From NCBI GenBank assembly GCA_922989275.2, contig OV277861.1, positions 14,408,540-14,472,539 of the forward strand: a stretch of DNA of 64,000 bases. Direction: 5' to 3'. A program made the position numbers and the translations under genes. Shown here piece after piece: positions 29,936 to 41,240 of the stretch (position 1 is the stretch's first letter; each line of letters opens with the position of its first letter). Under the pieces are notes generated by a model. It saw nothing but the letters and a program-made list of their open reading frames with translations, had not been told where the DNA came from and ran no database searches. This stretch comes from Gari tellinella. Lineage: Eukaryota > Mollusca > Bivalvia > Cardiida > Psammobiidae.

Positions 29936-32275
29936 AGGGAAACAAGTTCGTTGACTGTATTAAAAAAACTGTCTATTCCAAATAGTAGACAGACTAACCA
30001 GATGGAGGGGAACATACACTCCCAACATGCTTGAACGTTTTCTAACTGAAGATGAAAACAACATAGCAAAATACTGACTATCAAAGTCCCCTGGGCAAGA
30101 GTGACCACTGTGTAATTCTTTTTGACTTCATCTGCTGTACACAAACAAAACAAAAACCGAGAGAAACCTACTACAAACCCTACAAAATAAATATCCACCA
30201 CTGATCAAAATTAAGAACAACAAAAAACAAATACCATGCCACTGGAAAAAGACATCCTAGATGATCAAAATGAAAAACACTCTTTAAGGTGTCGGCCTGA
30301 TCTAATTTCGCCCTATATAATATATAGTAAAATGCCTAACTTTCAGAGCCAACAGCTCCCTCAAATACAGGATCTAAGCTATAAAAGACATACCCTTCAA
30401 TTCTATAGACATTTCCCTGTTGATTGATACCAGTCAACCTATAACATCGGCAAATACATTTTTGCTATCAATGATTTTCTAAGGTCACTGTCAAAATAAA
30501 GGTAAACAACTTTCACCTTCAACACATTCACTATGTTTCAATATGCATCCGCCTGGGGAAAAAGTCTTGAAATGAGATCCCTAAAATTTCGCCCTATATA
30601 ATATATAGTAAAATGCCTAACTTTCAGAGCCAACAGCTCCCTCAAATACAGGATCTAAGCTATAAAAGACATACCCTTCAATTCTATAGACATTTCCCTG
30701 TTGATTGATACCAGTCAACCTATAACATCGGCAAATACATTTTTGCTATCAATGATTTTCTAAGGTCACTGTCAAAATAAAGGTAAACAACTTTCACCTT
30801 CAACACATTCACTATGTTTCAATATGCATCCGCCTGGGGAAAAAGTCTTGAAATGAGATCCCTAAAACAATGCCATTTGGTGGAAATGACCACAAATAAC
30901 CAGTTTTCAGCAAGAAAACCATTCAAACTCACCCACAGGCAACACTAAACATTGCAAATCTTGGAAATTGTATTTTTCAAGGTACTACTTGCAAGACCAC
31001 AACAACCCGGAAGTGATTCTTGACCAGGCCGACACCTTAAAGACGCTTCATCCGAACAAAAAAGAGAAAGACAGGAAACTATATAACAGAGCACGGAATA
31101 AAGTCACAAAACTTGTCAGACAAACTAGAAAGAGATATGAAAATAATTTAGCAGCAGAATCTAAGACCAATCCATTTTGAAGCGAGTTTGGCAATATATA
31201 AACTCGAAGAATAAAACCAAGACTGGCATCAATGAACTGAGAAAAAAAACAGTAGACCATAAGTCGACAAAGACTAATGAATAGGGGAAAAGGCGAACAT
31301 CATCGCCGATTTCTCTTTAGTAGTGTTTTTATCAAAGGAAGCACCTGGTGAAATACCCAAATTGCCAAATAGAGACACAAAGACGCCATGGACAGAAATT
31401 GAAATATCACCAATGCATGTAGAGAAACTCTTGACAAATCAACCGGTGCAGACAATTTACACCCAACTTTTCTCAAACAACTAAGCAAAGAACTGTAAAA
31501 GAACTGTCAATACCATTGATATCATTTTCGAAGAATCCATAATAAAGAAGGACACCCCTATTGATTAGAAAAACCCCAAATTCAGTGCAATTTATAAAAA
31601 GGAGACAAAATCAAATCCAGGAAACTACAGACCAGTCGGTCTCACATCGGTCATTTGCAAAGCAATGGAGAAAATAGTCAGAAACCTCATCATAGAGCAC
31701 ATGACAGTAATCAGATCTCATCACGGACAAGCAGTATGGTTTAATGGCTGGGAGATCCACGGCGCTCCAACTGTTAAATGTTATGGACAAAGGGACAGAA
31801 GCAATCAGCACTGGAGACGGGATTGACTGTGTATACATGAATTTCCAAAAGACCTTCGACACAGTGTCCCACAATAGACTAATAAGTAAGCTAGAGTCGT
31901 ATGGAATTGGAAAAAATATGGTTGAATTGACAAGATAGTTTTTATCCTGGAGGACACAAACAGTAACAATCAATGGAATCGTGTCAAACTGGCATAAAGT
32001 CCCTTCAGGAACCCCACAAGGATATGTGATTGGACCCCTCATGTTCATAATATACATAAATGATCTTTCTGACAATGTTAAATCAACAATATACTTACAT
32101 TTTTGTATTTGCAGACGACAAAAAAATATTCAATATCATCAATTCCCCAGAAGACAAAGAAACACTACAAAATGACCTACACAAAATATCATATTGGACA
32201 GATAAATAGCTACTAAAACTACACCCACAAAAGTGCAAAAGTATGCATATTAAAAGACTGTTGTAGCTATATAAG
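29889..32275 (+). pseudogene. Left-arm CR1-like LINE ORF2 relic
   Basis: Begins in the endonuclease at ATAATGGGAGATTTCAATTA (MGDFNYPS), closely like 11818. After a TTAA MITE (30288-31036) it resumes at KTLHPNKKEKDRKLYNRARN, then RT blocks GRSTALQLLNVMDKG, YMNFQKTFDTVSHNRL and SGTPQGYVIGPLMFIIYIND, an ADD-like site in a shifted frame near 32110, and LLKLHPQKCKSMHI. It breaks off at about 32275 before the C-terminus. Many stops are present. Confidence 0.8.
30288..31036. mobile_element. TTAA element containing a 281-bp tandem duplication
   Basis: TTAA at 30284-30287 and 31037-31040; TIRs GGTGTCGGCC and GGCCGACACC. It interrupts the LINE frame between EKHSL and KTLH. Inside, 30305-30585 and 30586-30866 are the same 281 bp in tandem with no difference that I can see. 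No transposase. Confidence 0.8.
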
Positions 32276-33185
32276 GTCATAATCGGGGTGATCACCAAAA
32301 TAAGTTTCTGTTTTGTAATTTATTTTTCTTGTGGGAGGTATCCCTGTTGCTAACCATACACTTCATCCTAGAAACGTCTGTTCACCTTGCCATGTGTGTT
32401 AATCCTTCAACTCTTTCGCTGTCAAAAATTTTAAAACCTTACCTTCATAACAGCTTTCATTCTAATTCAGAAGCAGAGATTTTCAGCATCTGATCTGGAA
32501 GCAAATTATTCTTTTATACGCCGTCAGAGGCGAAAGAGATTAACAATCATACAAATTCACTCATTCCCCGCTATGTACACTGTACTGCTTTTTTCAACTG
32601 AACTGACATTAGTCTTTAACGTACAACTAACTTGGATCCAGATCAGACACCGAGCTGCTCGATAACTTGGAAGGGTAAAAACTATTTGTTAGAATGCAGG
32701 AAGACATTTTGCAAGGGGCATACAAATATACCCGCATACCTTTTCCCGTTGATGGATGCAACGAAAATAGTCAAATTCAGCCCCATATGGACAGAAGCAT
32801 ACCGCTGCGTTTCAAAGACTGTCAAAGTGTTACCGGTGAAGAAAGTCATTCATGTTTTAGTGTGTGGTGCTTGATAAACATAAGTAAAGAGGTCTGAAGG
32901 GTTTGTTTTTGTCGAGATGTGAACATCATTGTGGTTTGTAGTGGAATAACTTCGGCCGATGTTGAACACGTTGGAAGAGGAAGGGGATTGGCATATAAAG
33001 TGTGTTATGAAGGTCAGATTTTAAAGATTTAGACATGACAGTTTCATTTTCGTGTCAATAAAATCTTTTTAAGCGTCATAGAGGAGTAAAATGATTTTTG
33101 GCTTCCAGGAAATGACACATTTCCGTGCTAAATTGATGTCTGATTCCAAACTAATTTTGGCGATCATCCCGAATATAACCTTATA
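32276..33185. other. Loop of the composite; no gene seen
   Basis: Contains a possible small MITE (32411-32538, CTCTTTCGCTG and GGCGAAAGAG, TTAA at 32540-32543) and half of a GACGCC-type hairpin at 32634-32656 (GGATCCAGATCAGACACCG). Nothing else is recognised. Confidence 0.5.
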
Positions 33186-33576
33186 CTTACTTAGCGTTAC
33201 TTAGCGTTGATTTCCAGCTAAGGTTCCTCTATGCTGGAATCTTCTTTTTGTGCATTGCAGTATTTTTGTTTTAGATTTCGGTTCTTATATTGGCCATATA
33301 CATGAAGTTGTATTTACTATCTTGGTTTTTCCAGTAGTTATCTTATCTATTTTTGAATGAGTTGAATGTTTTTGTATTAACACCTCTTCTGTTAAGCTGT
33401 TCCAAATGTTTGCTGTTCTTATACCAAAGCTGTATTTTTTTATATCTAACCTTGCACTTTGTGAGTATGACTTTTTATGATTTCCCCTTATTGAAGTTCT
33501 TATTGTTTGATCTTCTCTCTGTTTTAGAACGTTTTCTGCTTTCTTAAAATGCATTCTGACTAAGGTTTGCAATATA

Positions 33577-33763
33577 TATTCACTTTGCTTTATGTTTGTC
33601 TTGCGTGTTGTTTTCTATTTAGTGTATAGATGAGGGAGTGGGATTGCGTGTGTGTGTGTTTGTGTTTGTTATGGTGTGGATGTGTGTGTTCTGCTTCAGA
33701 GGTGGGTGTATTGTTTGTGTTGCGTTTCCTGCTTGAGTCTTTCGTATTTATTCGTATAATTGA
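33577..33763 (+). mobile_element. 3'-tail copy of the YLDD retroelement
   Basis: From TATATTCACTTTGCTTTATG through (TG)n to GAGTCTTTCGTATTTATT, matching 6700-6880. Inserted in the right-arm LINE, antisense to it. Confidence 0.8.
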
Positions 33764-34289
33764 GAGAAAATTTTCTCATCAAGATGATGGAAATTTCGCC
33801 GAATTATTGCACTCATATTTTTGTTGTGTTTTTATTTTTACTTTTTCTGCAATGTGTTAATCAAAGTTTAATTTGTTATCTATTATTACCCTTGTGTCAT
33901 TTTCTTCTTCTGAATTCTTCTTCTGTATGTTCCAATGTGAAACCCATTAGCTCGTATGAGAAATTTATATCTGGATTTTTCTTTCCAATATGCATACTTT
34001 TGCTCTTTTGTGGGTGTATTTTTAGTCCATTGTGATATTTTGTGTAGGTCATGTTGGATTGTTGCTTTGTGTTCTGGGGATTTGATAATATTGAATATGT
34101 TTGTGTCGATTACAAATAAGTATATTGTTGATTTAACATTGTCAGAAAGATCATTTATGTATATTATGATCATGAGGAGTCCAATCACATATCCTTGCGG
34201 GATGCCTGAAGTGACGTCATGCCAGTTTGATCATATTCCATTGATTGTTACTTCTTTATAAACGATGCTTCGAATAAAGTACTCAAGTG

Positions 34290-34535
34290 TGTTGACTGAC
34301 TTAAATCACTAAGCTCCTCACCGCTGTGAGTTCGAATCCCAGTAGGGTCGTTCGGATTTTTCATGTGGGGAAGCCTTCCAGCTGGTTGCGAAAGGTCAGT
34401 GGTTCTACCCAGTTGCCGACTTGTGTCTGAAACAGTGCATAAAGGGCTTCTGGGGTTCCTCCACCTGTAATTAGCTGCACGTCGCGATATGACTGAAATA
34501 CTGTTAAAAGCGACGTAAAAAATCATAACAAATAA
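34290..34535 (+). mobile_element. tRNA-derived SINE, near full length
   Basis: A degenerate tRNA head with B-box GAGTTCGAATCCC, a body with GGAAGCCTTCCAGCTGGTTG, GTCAGTGGTTCTACCCAG and CTTCTGGGGTTCCTCCACC, and a tail GTCGCGATATGACTGAAATA then CTGTTAAAAGCGACGTAAAA. The tail layout resembles the 3' end of the I-like LINE at 57225-57300, a likely partner. An expanded fragment is at 21542-21830. Confidence 0.8.
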
Positions 34536-34682
34536 TTAAAGTGTATTGACAGTTCTTTATTTGTTGTTTGAGAAACGTTGGCTGTAAATTGTCTGGACCG
34601 GTGATTTGTCAGGTTTTAGTTCTCTCAAGAGTTTCTCTACATGTATTGGTATTTGCAATCATTGTGTTCAAGTCTACGAGTA

Positions 34683-35076
34683 TTGCGGGGTAATTGAAAT
34701 CTCCCATTATCAAGTAATTATTTTATATAGGTACAATAGTGTAGAAACTTAATAATTTTGCATTATATGCACATATTTCACCTTCAAAAAACAACAGTTA
34801 TTGTTCTAGTGGGGGTTGCGGCAGTAAAATACCCCCAATGTAGGGTTTTCTGTGTTTTGTGGTTTGTAGGGGTTTTATGGTTTGGGGTAATTTGTTCCAC
34901 CGCACTTTGTAGTCAGGTTCCCGGACGTTTGATTATTTCATATATCGGTGTTAATAGGAGAAAGGGTACCAGACTACCGCACTTGTAACTCTTCAGGCAA
35001 AATGGCTACTCCTCGACGAAGTGAAAGTAACTCGGAAATATCGCTCATTTTACAACACCACTTTGACGCTGAGGAC
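34683..35076 (-). repeat. Second paired block of the composite, right
   Basis: Mirror of 29602-29935, followed at 35077-35080 by the single TTAA that marks the empty site of MITEs 1 and 2. Confidence 0.8.
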
Positions 35077-35461
35077 TTAAAACCCGAAGGTTAGTGATAG
35101 ACTTGGGTCGTTTTATTGAATCATGCCATGTTTTGAACTGTACATCACCAGGTTATCGCTGTGATATAGTGAGACCCGGGTGAACGAGCGTCAGTCGAGA
35201 ATCAAATAAAAACGTCAGCTTTGGAGAAAATTGTTCTTGGAATTGGCGAAATGCATAGGAAATGTTTAGAAGAGTGTATTAAATTAGTAGACACATGTCT
35301 TAGCTTTCAATAGTCGAACGAATTATGAGTATACCATGTAAATTGATAGAGTTGCAGACTTTTTTATACTTGTGGTGTACGAATGTCCAGTCAGAGAGTT
35401 GCACCCCTTGTTAGTATATATATAGTGTGTAGAAACTAGAAAGCGTTACGGACCCCTATGG

Positions 35462-35760
35462 TCCATCCCTCCGTCCCTCCGTCAGTCAGTAAGACTGTCG
35501 CACTTTTTGTCCGTTCTCTAGCTCGAATAGTTTTTATCCCACCTTCACTAAACTTGCTGAAAATGTTTATTGGTATACAATCTAGGCCAAGTTCGATATC
35601 AGCTCAAATCGCATTTGGTTTGTCAGAGTTATTGCCTTTGAATTATTTGAAAATGACTCTTAAAGCCTTTTCTGCGCTCTAACACATACCTTTTTTTATC
35701 GGATCTTCACTAAACCTGCTGAAAATGTTTATTAATATAAATATATAGTAACATAGGTTG
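35462..35760 (+). repeat. 'CTTGCTGAAAATG'-type repeat
   Basis: TCCATCCCTCCGTCCCTCCG, TTTTTGTCCGTTCTCTAGCT and CACTAAACTTGCTGAAAATG; same family as 2990-3830. Its start continues from the left flank of the composite (28350-28428). Confidence 0.75.
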
Positions 35761-36600
35761 GTCGCTATTAGTAAATAGGAAAACTACTGGAAGGAATTTT
35801 TAGGGTCACTTAAGACAGCAAGTCGCTATTAGGGGACTGTCGAAAATGCCATATTCAACAGTTTTAACACTCTAGCAACTCCAGTTTTCAAAGTTTGATT
35901 ATACTTGCATACAATGTATATAAGCATAATTCTTGAAAGGGCGCAATAATTGTCAAAACAGGTATACTTTAGGCAAGAATGTTAAAACATTTTGATAAAA
36001 ACTTTATAAAGCTATAAATATATTTCTTTTAGTTTTCAAATGAGTTCATTTTTTGTCGTAAACGGACACATGAGTCAAGAGTATTATGCCCTTGATGAAG
36101 TGAAAATGCCATGTTTTTTCACTCTAGTAACTAAAGTTCTGCATTTAATTTGATAATACTTGCACACAGCGTATATAAATATAAGTTCATGAAGATGTAT
36201 CCTTACTTTTGAAATTGAATCAAGAGTTAACTCAAATATACTAGAAAAGGTTTTATTTTAATATTGTTAAAGGCGTGTGTTAAAGGTGTGTACAAACTTG
36301 AATGGATTTTTATAAAACTTTGTAAAAGTTTCTGAATGTTGATCTTTAAACGCAGGTGGTCACCATTTTCCTCTTCCAAAATAAAGTTTGTCACTTTTTT
36401 CTCTACAATACAATCGCTGCGGCAGGAGATATCAACTCTACAGTGCTTTTATATTTAAATGTTGCCTTGCTTTAAGTGGTCACCTATATTTCATAAAATC
36501 AATGTGTCTTCGATAAAATGGTTATAATTCGCTATAAAGAGGCTTTACTCTAAAAGTTCTTTCGAATAACTGCTTTTTGAATAGGGACCCTCGACAAACC
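35761..36600. other. Intronic sequence, nothing recognised
   Basis: AT-rich, no ORF or repeat recognised. Lies in the long intron of the IgGFc-type gene. Confidence 0.5.
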
Positions 36601-36620
36601 ACATGTACACAAAATATATA

Positions 36621-36815
36621 CAGTTGAACTTCGATATCTCGATCTCGGGGTTCGGTCGAACATACCCGTATTTCAAAGTTAAAACGTGACTAAGCCACGT
36701 TTTAACTTTGAAATAAGGGTATGTTTGACTTAACAGAGCATGAAATAATGCAGTTCATGTGTCGACAAATCGGATAGTTTGAATTAAGCGAGTTCGAGAT
36801 TTCGACGTTCGACTG
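36621..36815. mobile_element. pogo/Tigger-like MITE, family 1, copy d
   Basis: CAGTTGAACTTCGATATCTC end, TA flanks, central GTATTTCAAAGTTAAAACGTG palindrome split by GACTAAGCCAC. Sits about 65 bp into the intron after exon 1. Confidence 0.85.
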
Positions 36816-36880
36816 TAATCTGAATCGTGAAACTGTTTATATAGCTGATCAGCAATATTTGGTGTTAGAGTATGACATAC

Positions 36881-37163
36881 CATCTTTCACGTATATTTTC
36901 CAACCATCTTGCTGTATTGTTTTAGCGTATCTGTAATCACTCAGCTCACATATTCCTCGAGGGCTGAAGCTCACGGCCACACACGCGTCCGTCTGATCGC
37001 ACACTATTGTACACGACATCAACGAACCTGTCTCAAGTGTACGAATAACTGAAGCAAATTTTGTATTCGCCTCATGTGTCTTTCTATATTTTACGACCGA
37101 TGCATCCGTGACTAACATCGGAATTTGTACAAAAAACAACACTGGCCCTATATCCAACCTCAT
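36881..37163 (-). CDS. Exon 1: signal peptide and PAN/apple-like module
   Basis: Encodes 94 residues plus one base. The N-terminus MRLDIGPVLFFVQIPMLVTD has a hydrophobic stretch fitting a signal peptide. A cysteine-rich module follows, with Cys51, Cys55, Cys61 and Cys72 in SCTIVCDQTDACVAVSFS and GICELSDY, and Trp88 in GWKIYVK. This is the compact PAN/apple-like pattern often seen in molluscan secreted proteins. The exon ends at GAAAGATG|GTATGTC, a good donor in phase 1. The acceptor at 27449 also needs phase 1, restoring a Gly codon and reading YVKDG-ATSFTF. The two are therefore proposed as one secreted PAN plus IgGFc-type protein. Intron about 9.4 kb. Confidence 0.7.
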
Positions 37164-37299
37164 TGTTATATGTCTTGGATTTTATGATCTGATATATATT
37201 GAATGTGTTGTAATTATGCACGAAGTTAAGATCTGTTTTATTACATTGTTTTCATTTAGTCTCTGTCAATGCAAAATACATTCGTTTGTATAAAAGAAA

Positions 37300-37667
37300 T
37301 ATTTAACATTGTTGAATAGGAAACTCTTGCCTTAACTCTTTCAACACCATGTACCTGTTTAAAATATACCCAATACACTTGTAAACAGCTTAGGCCCAGA
37401 TCAGAGGAATGCTGTGGGAGCCCTCATGGTCAGAGTTTGTACTATTTCTTTTAATTAGGCAACTCTTTATTAAACTACCCATAATTCCAAGATGACTGGT
37501 TCATATTTTGGTAACTTTTAAGATCGACAAGGGAACGTGATAATCTACAAGAGTTACTTACTTTTGAAAATATTACTGTAAAACAGGTATTTTTCGCGTC
37601 ATGGATATTTCGCGTTATGCGATTTTGTATTAATTCGCGACATCATGCAATATTTATAGCAGGTGGT
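37300..37667. other. Upstream region, nothing firm
   Basis: A lone MITE left end (TTAACTCTTTCAACACC at about 37335) and half of a GACGCC-type hairpin near 37385 are seen. No promoter element is distinct. Confidence 0.4.
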
Positions 37668-37745
37668 AGCTTAAAACAGGTTGGAAGTTAAGCAGAATGT
37701 GCCTTAAGGCACATTCTCCTTTACTTTCAACCTGCTTTAAGAAGT
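37668..37745. repeat. GCAGAATG hairpin module
   Basis: AGCTTAAAACAGGTTGGAAG, GCAGAATGTGCC-TTAA-GGCACATTCTCC, TTTCAACCTGCTTTAAG. Same palindrome as in MITE 1, here without clear TTAA ends. Confidence 0.75.
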
Positions 37746-38250
37746 CACATATTTTTCATAACTCCATACAGACATTCGCTAATTAACGTGAAAAATTATA
37801 TTCTTGCGAAACAAAAACCGATTTTACAGTAACTGAATGTGCAACGTATCACTAAGCTGGAAGTTGTTTTTTATCACACGTGTCTTATTCTATGTCTGTC
37901 TATAAAATGAATAACCGTCTGTATGAAGAAATTGAGTTTTTAAGGCAATAATAAGAAAACAAGTATGGTTGATACATCAAAATAGACAGCCGCATTGACA
38001 TGAACAATGTTTTCTTCTTCTCTTTTATATCATCTCATTCAAACCTTAAACCTAAATTTTATCATTTTTTTACATCCCACTCTCGTCTAATGAGAACAGC
38101 TGTCAGCTGTCTTATACATATTGGATACTCACGTACGAAACGACACTGGTGGTAAGTCTAGGAATGTTTGTTTTGTCAATCTATTGTATCAGAGAGGTTT
38201 TCAAACAAATTTATTCAAACGCGTAGTGACATGATAATGAGACACATATA
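37746..38250. other. Unassigned sequence
   Basis: No gene or repeat recognised. Confidence 0.4.
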
Positions 38251-38412
38251 CCCGGGTTCAAGGTTATAAAGCTTTTCAGTTGAGTCTAAAGTCGTTCTAA
38301 AGCATTTGATTGGTCAGATTTGAGCCTAGGCTAAAATCTGACCAATCAAATGCTTGAGAACATAGTCAAACTCAGCAAACTCAGCTCAAACGCTTTATAA
38401 CCTTGGAACCCG
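38251..38412. mobile_element. Palindromic MITE (GATTGGTCAGATTTGAGCC), copy 1
   Basis: Arms CCGGGTTCAAGGTTATAAAG and complement; centre AAGCATTTGATTGGTCAGAT then TTGAGCC-TAGGCT. Nearly the whole 160 bp is one palindrome. Other copies: 38606-38752 and 63834-63988. Confidence 0.85.
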
Positions 38413-38605
38413 GTATCGGACAGGATGAGATAAACAAAGTCAACTCTTAGCACCAGGCTCTTTCAAACTGTTCGTGAAGGTTTTACCACATCATCACCCT
38501 ATATTCATCTGTTTTTATATCATTGTCTGTAATAGCGTTTCAAACGTTAGATTTAAGGCAGTACGGCTTACCATATTTAGGAACTATGTCAAATAAGTTC
38601 GATCC

Positions 38606-38752
38606 TGGGTCCAAGGTTATAAAGCATTTGAGCTGAGTCTAAGTCTGTTCTCAATCATTTGATTGGTCAGATTTGAGCCTAAGCTCAAATCTAACCAATC
38701 AAATGCTTGAGAACGACTTTAGACTGAACTGAAAAGCTTTATAACTTTGCTT
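38606..38752. mobile_element. Palindromic MITE, copy 2
   Basis: CTGGGTCCAAGGTTATAAAG to CTTTATAACTTTG. It lies against the LINE relic 38753-39040 and cuts its frame. Confidence 0.85.
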
Positions 38753-39040
38753 TCGTAAATCATTGTATACTGAACAAATCATTATGAAGTGAAACTCATC
38801 TTCAATATCTCGGTTTTCACACATATCACAATATCTTTCATTCCTCGGTATACTATTTCTACCATATCTGCCAGTTTCTATTTTGAGTGGATGTGAAGAC
38901 AGTCGTAGTTTTGCAAAGTAAAATCTTAGGTGTTTACTAGGTAGCATATCCAAATAAGGTTCAATTTCGAAATTCAATTTGAAATGTTTCATACCGTATA
39001 ATATAGAGATCGAGTGGCTGTTACATCCAGGATTACATCT
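38753..39040 (-). pseudogene. LINE-derived C-terminal zinc-like domain relic
   Basis: Minus strand reads EIEPYLDMLPSKHLRFYFAK, LRLSSHPLKIETGRYGR, ERYCDMCENRDIEDEFHF, CSVYNDLRK. The CxxC..H..C layout and wording match the C-terminal segment of molluscan LINE or transposon proteins. Cut at its 3' end by the palindromic MITE. Confidence 0.65.
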
Positions 39041-39163
39041 ATCAAACCTATTTGGCCGGTATATGATATATATTTATATACATTAAAACAAATCTGGTCA
39101 AAATACACATTAAACGGACAAGACAGAAAATAAAAATATCAATATAAGGAATAAACGTTCACT

Positions 39164-39260
39164 CGGTATGAACACATTAGCTTCGCAGGGTAAATTGATC
39201 GAAAACGCCCTTCGGGCGTTTACGAAACTTACCCCCTGCGACGCTAATGTGTTCATACCG
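39164..39260. repeat. Foldback with GCCC-TTCG-GGGC tip
   Basis: Arms CGGTATGAACACATTAGC, CGCAGGG and complements, tip AAACGCCC-TTCG-GGCGTTT. Same architecture as the foldbacks at 367, 15284 and 62995. Confidence 0.85.
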
Positions 39261-39871
39261 TCATGCACGTCAAAAAGATGTTGTTTATTCCTATAAAGAA
39301 CTATTCTGTTCTAAACATAACTCTGAAAGGTCAGAAAAATCGGACAATATTGTGTACATTGTATGCGTAACCATGAGATCTAATCGACATGTATACTTTG
39401 TTGCCGGTGTAACGAAGTATTTTGACCCCCATCGAAAAGTGACCCCCCGGTCAAAATTCGACGTCGTAGAATGACCTCCCATCGTCGAATTATGACCCCC
39501 CATCGTCGAATTATGACCCCCCTGTCGAAATATGACCCCCCTTCAAAAATCCTTGATATGTTGTTTAAAGTCAGTTTTGCATATGTTAAAGTTGTTTTAA
39601 ACCTAAGTTTTGAGTGAATAAATTATATTGATTGAATTGTAAGTGTGTCTGCCTATCAATGGACAACCTTATGGGTATCGAACCCAGAACCATTTACCCT
39701 TTTACAAGTATACATTTACGATCTACCAATTACTCTTGTTCGATTATTGATTTAATTTCGACGTAGCAGGCTGAGTAAACCCCAATCACACATGCACCAC
39801 GTCTCCGAGAAAGCGTATGATCAGAATTTACAAAATCTTCCTATCTTGCCGCGGTTTCTTTGGTTTTACCA

Positions 39872-40106
39872 ACTACCCCACAGCCTTTTTCTAGCTTTAA
39901 AGACAGATGACCACTTAGAGCAGGTTAAAAGTAAAGCAGATTGCGCATTCTGCTTTACTTCAGCCTGCTTTAATGTACACTTTGCTAGGATATAGAAACT
40001 ATTTTCTTATGGTATATATCCATCACTGTATAAAGTTGATCTTTTATCTCCAGTAGAGGAATAAAAAGATCAAAGGCGTAAAATTCGTATTTATTAGGTA
40101 ATGCCT
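39872..40106. mobile_element. GCAGAATG-hairpin MITE
   Basis: CTACCCCACAGCCTTTTTCT left end, AGCAGGTTAAAAGTAAAGCA hairpin with shortened core (GATTGC/GCATTC), right end before TTAA at about 40107. Confidence 0.6.
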
Positions 40107-40395
40107 TAACATATTTTCATAGAGGATGTTTTGATTTGTCGGAACTTATCCCTTTTGTCAAGAAATAAGAAGAATGCAGGTCGGTTGTTTTGAGTGGGCT
40201 TTTGTGTCTTTTGTCAACACTTGCTATGTTGTGCGTTTATAGTTTACCATGTTGAGTGTAAAGTTAATTGCATTTACTAAACAACAAGCAAACAAACAAA
40301 CAAACAAGCAAACAAAAAGCGATCAAAATCGGAAGCTGCGTTATGTTGCCTCATTGCACATAACACCATTCAGTGTCGTAGAAAGACTCCGGTCA

Positions 40396-40690
40396 ATATT
40401 CTAGCTCGTATTTTGACACCACGGCCATTATTCGATATCATAGTTTGACTCGCCGGTCATTATTCGATGTCGTAGAATGACCCCCGGTCATTATTCGATG
40501 TCGTAGAATGACTCCCCGGTCATTATTCGATGTCGTAGAATGACCCCGGTCATTATTCGATGTCGTAGAATGACCCCCTGATATCATTCTATTTCATAGA
40601 ATGCCACCCTGCCCCGATATGGCAATTACCGTATTTGATGTCAAAATAAGACCAATTGTCATTTTTCAATGTCGTAGAATAACCCCGCCA
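40396..40690 (+). repeat. ~31-bp subterminal tandem repeats
   Basis: About nine units of CCGGTCATTATTCGATGTCG plus TAGAATGACCC, varying 28-32 bp. Not a CRISPR array: units abut without spacers. Confidence 0.85.
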
Positions 40691-41240
40691 TGGTTGCGAT
40701 CAGCTCCCTGAGGGTAAATTCATATCAGATTGCTAATTACCTAAATCATTGGATGCTTCTATGTTGTACAATATACTGTCAATAATCTAATCAATTTTCA
40801 TAGTCACATGCCGCAATGTTTCTGTTGCGACACATTTTTAGATGATGAATGTCATTGGAACCGATGTAAATATTACAAATACATGTTCTTTAAAAGGGGG
40901 ATACATATTTGTACTCGTTCACGTAACGTTTATTGGTATAGAGTACCACTGATGGACTGTAAACTACGCTCAATAAAGTGTCACATATCTTCAAGAATAG
41001 AAACAGGCTAAGGAGTAAAGGGTTAAATAATCAGGTCTGACATAATGCATCTAACAGACAATGTATTTGAAACTTTAATGATGTTATGTCCAACAGTAAC
41101 ATTTATACATTTTATCTTGGTAATTAGCAGTAATTCAATTAAGAAGTATACAGGCAAAAAAGACATGCCATTTCATATAACAGGTTTAATATGTAGAAAG
41201 CACTTCAAAGAGCTTTGTACAAAACTTTTGGTCTGTATTT

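Larger units (their letters stand above)
33186..34715 (-). pseudogene. Right-arm CR1-like LINE ORF2 relic
   Basis: Read on the minus strand it starts at GGAGATTTCAATTACCCC near 34715, jumps by deletion to ELKPDKSPGPDNLQPTFL-like text near 34600, continues through IYINDLSDNVKSTIYLFV near 34150, and ends with the C-terminal FGIRTANIWNSLTEEVL near 33430 and the ACGCTAAGTA repeats at 33193-33212. Interrupted by a SINE (34290-34535) and a retroelement tail (33577-33763). Same family as 8032-14366. Confidence 0.8.
28429..35461. mobile_element. 7.0-kb foldback composite element in the intron
   Basis: Outer inverted repeats of about 380 bp (28429-28808 and 35083-35461) begin CCATAGGGGTCCGTAACGC. A second paired block (29602-29935 and 34683-35076) follows once two nested MITEs are removed from the left arm. 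TCCATC lies immediately outside each end (28423-28428, 35462-35467), consistent with a 6-bp duplication, and the flanks then read as one 'GTCCATCCCTCCGTCC' repeat. Both arms carry the same decayed CR1-like LINE pointing inward. The class is unclear: a large TIR DNA element or an inverted duplication. Confidence 0.7.

Noticed and set aside
40396..40690. CRISPR-like array
   Set aside because: Units of about 31 bp abut each other with no unique spacers, vary in length, and belong to the subterminal repeats of the element 39403-42594.
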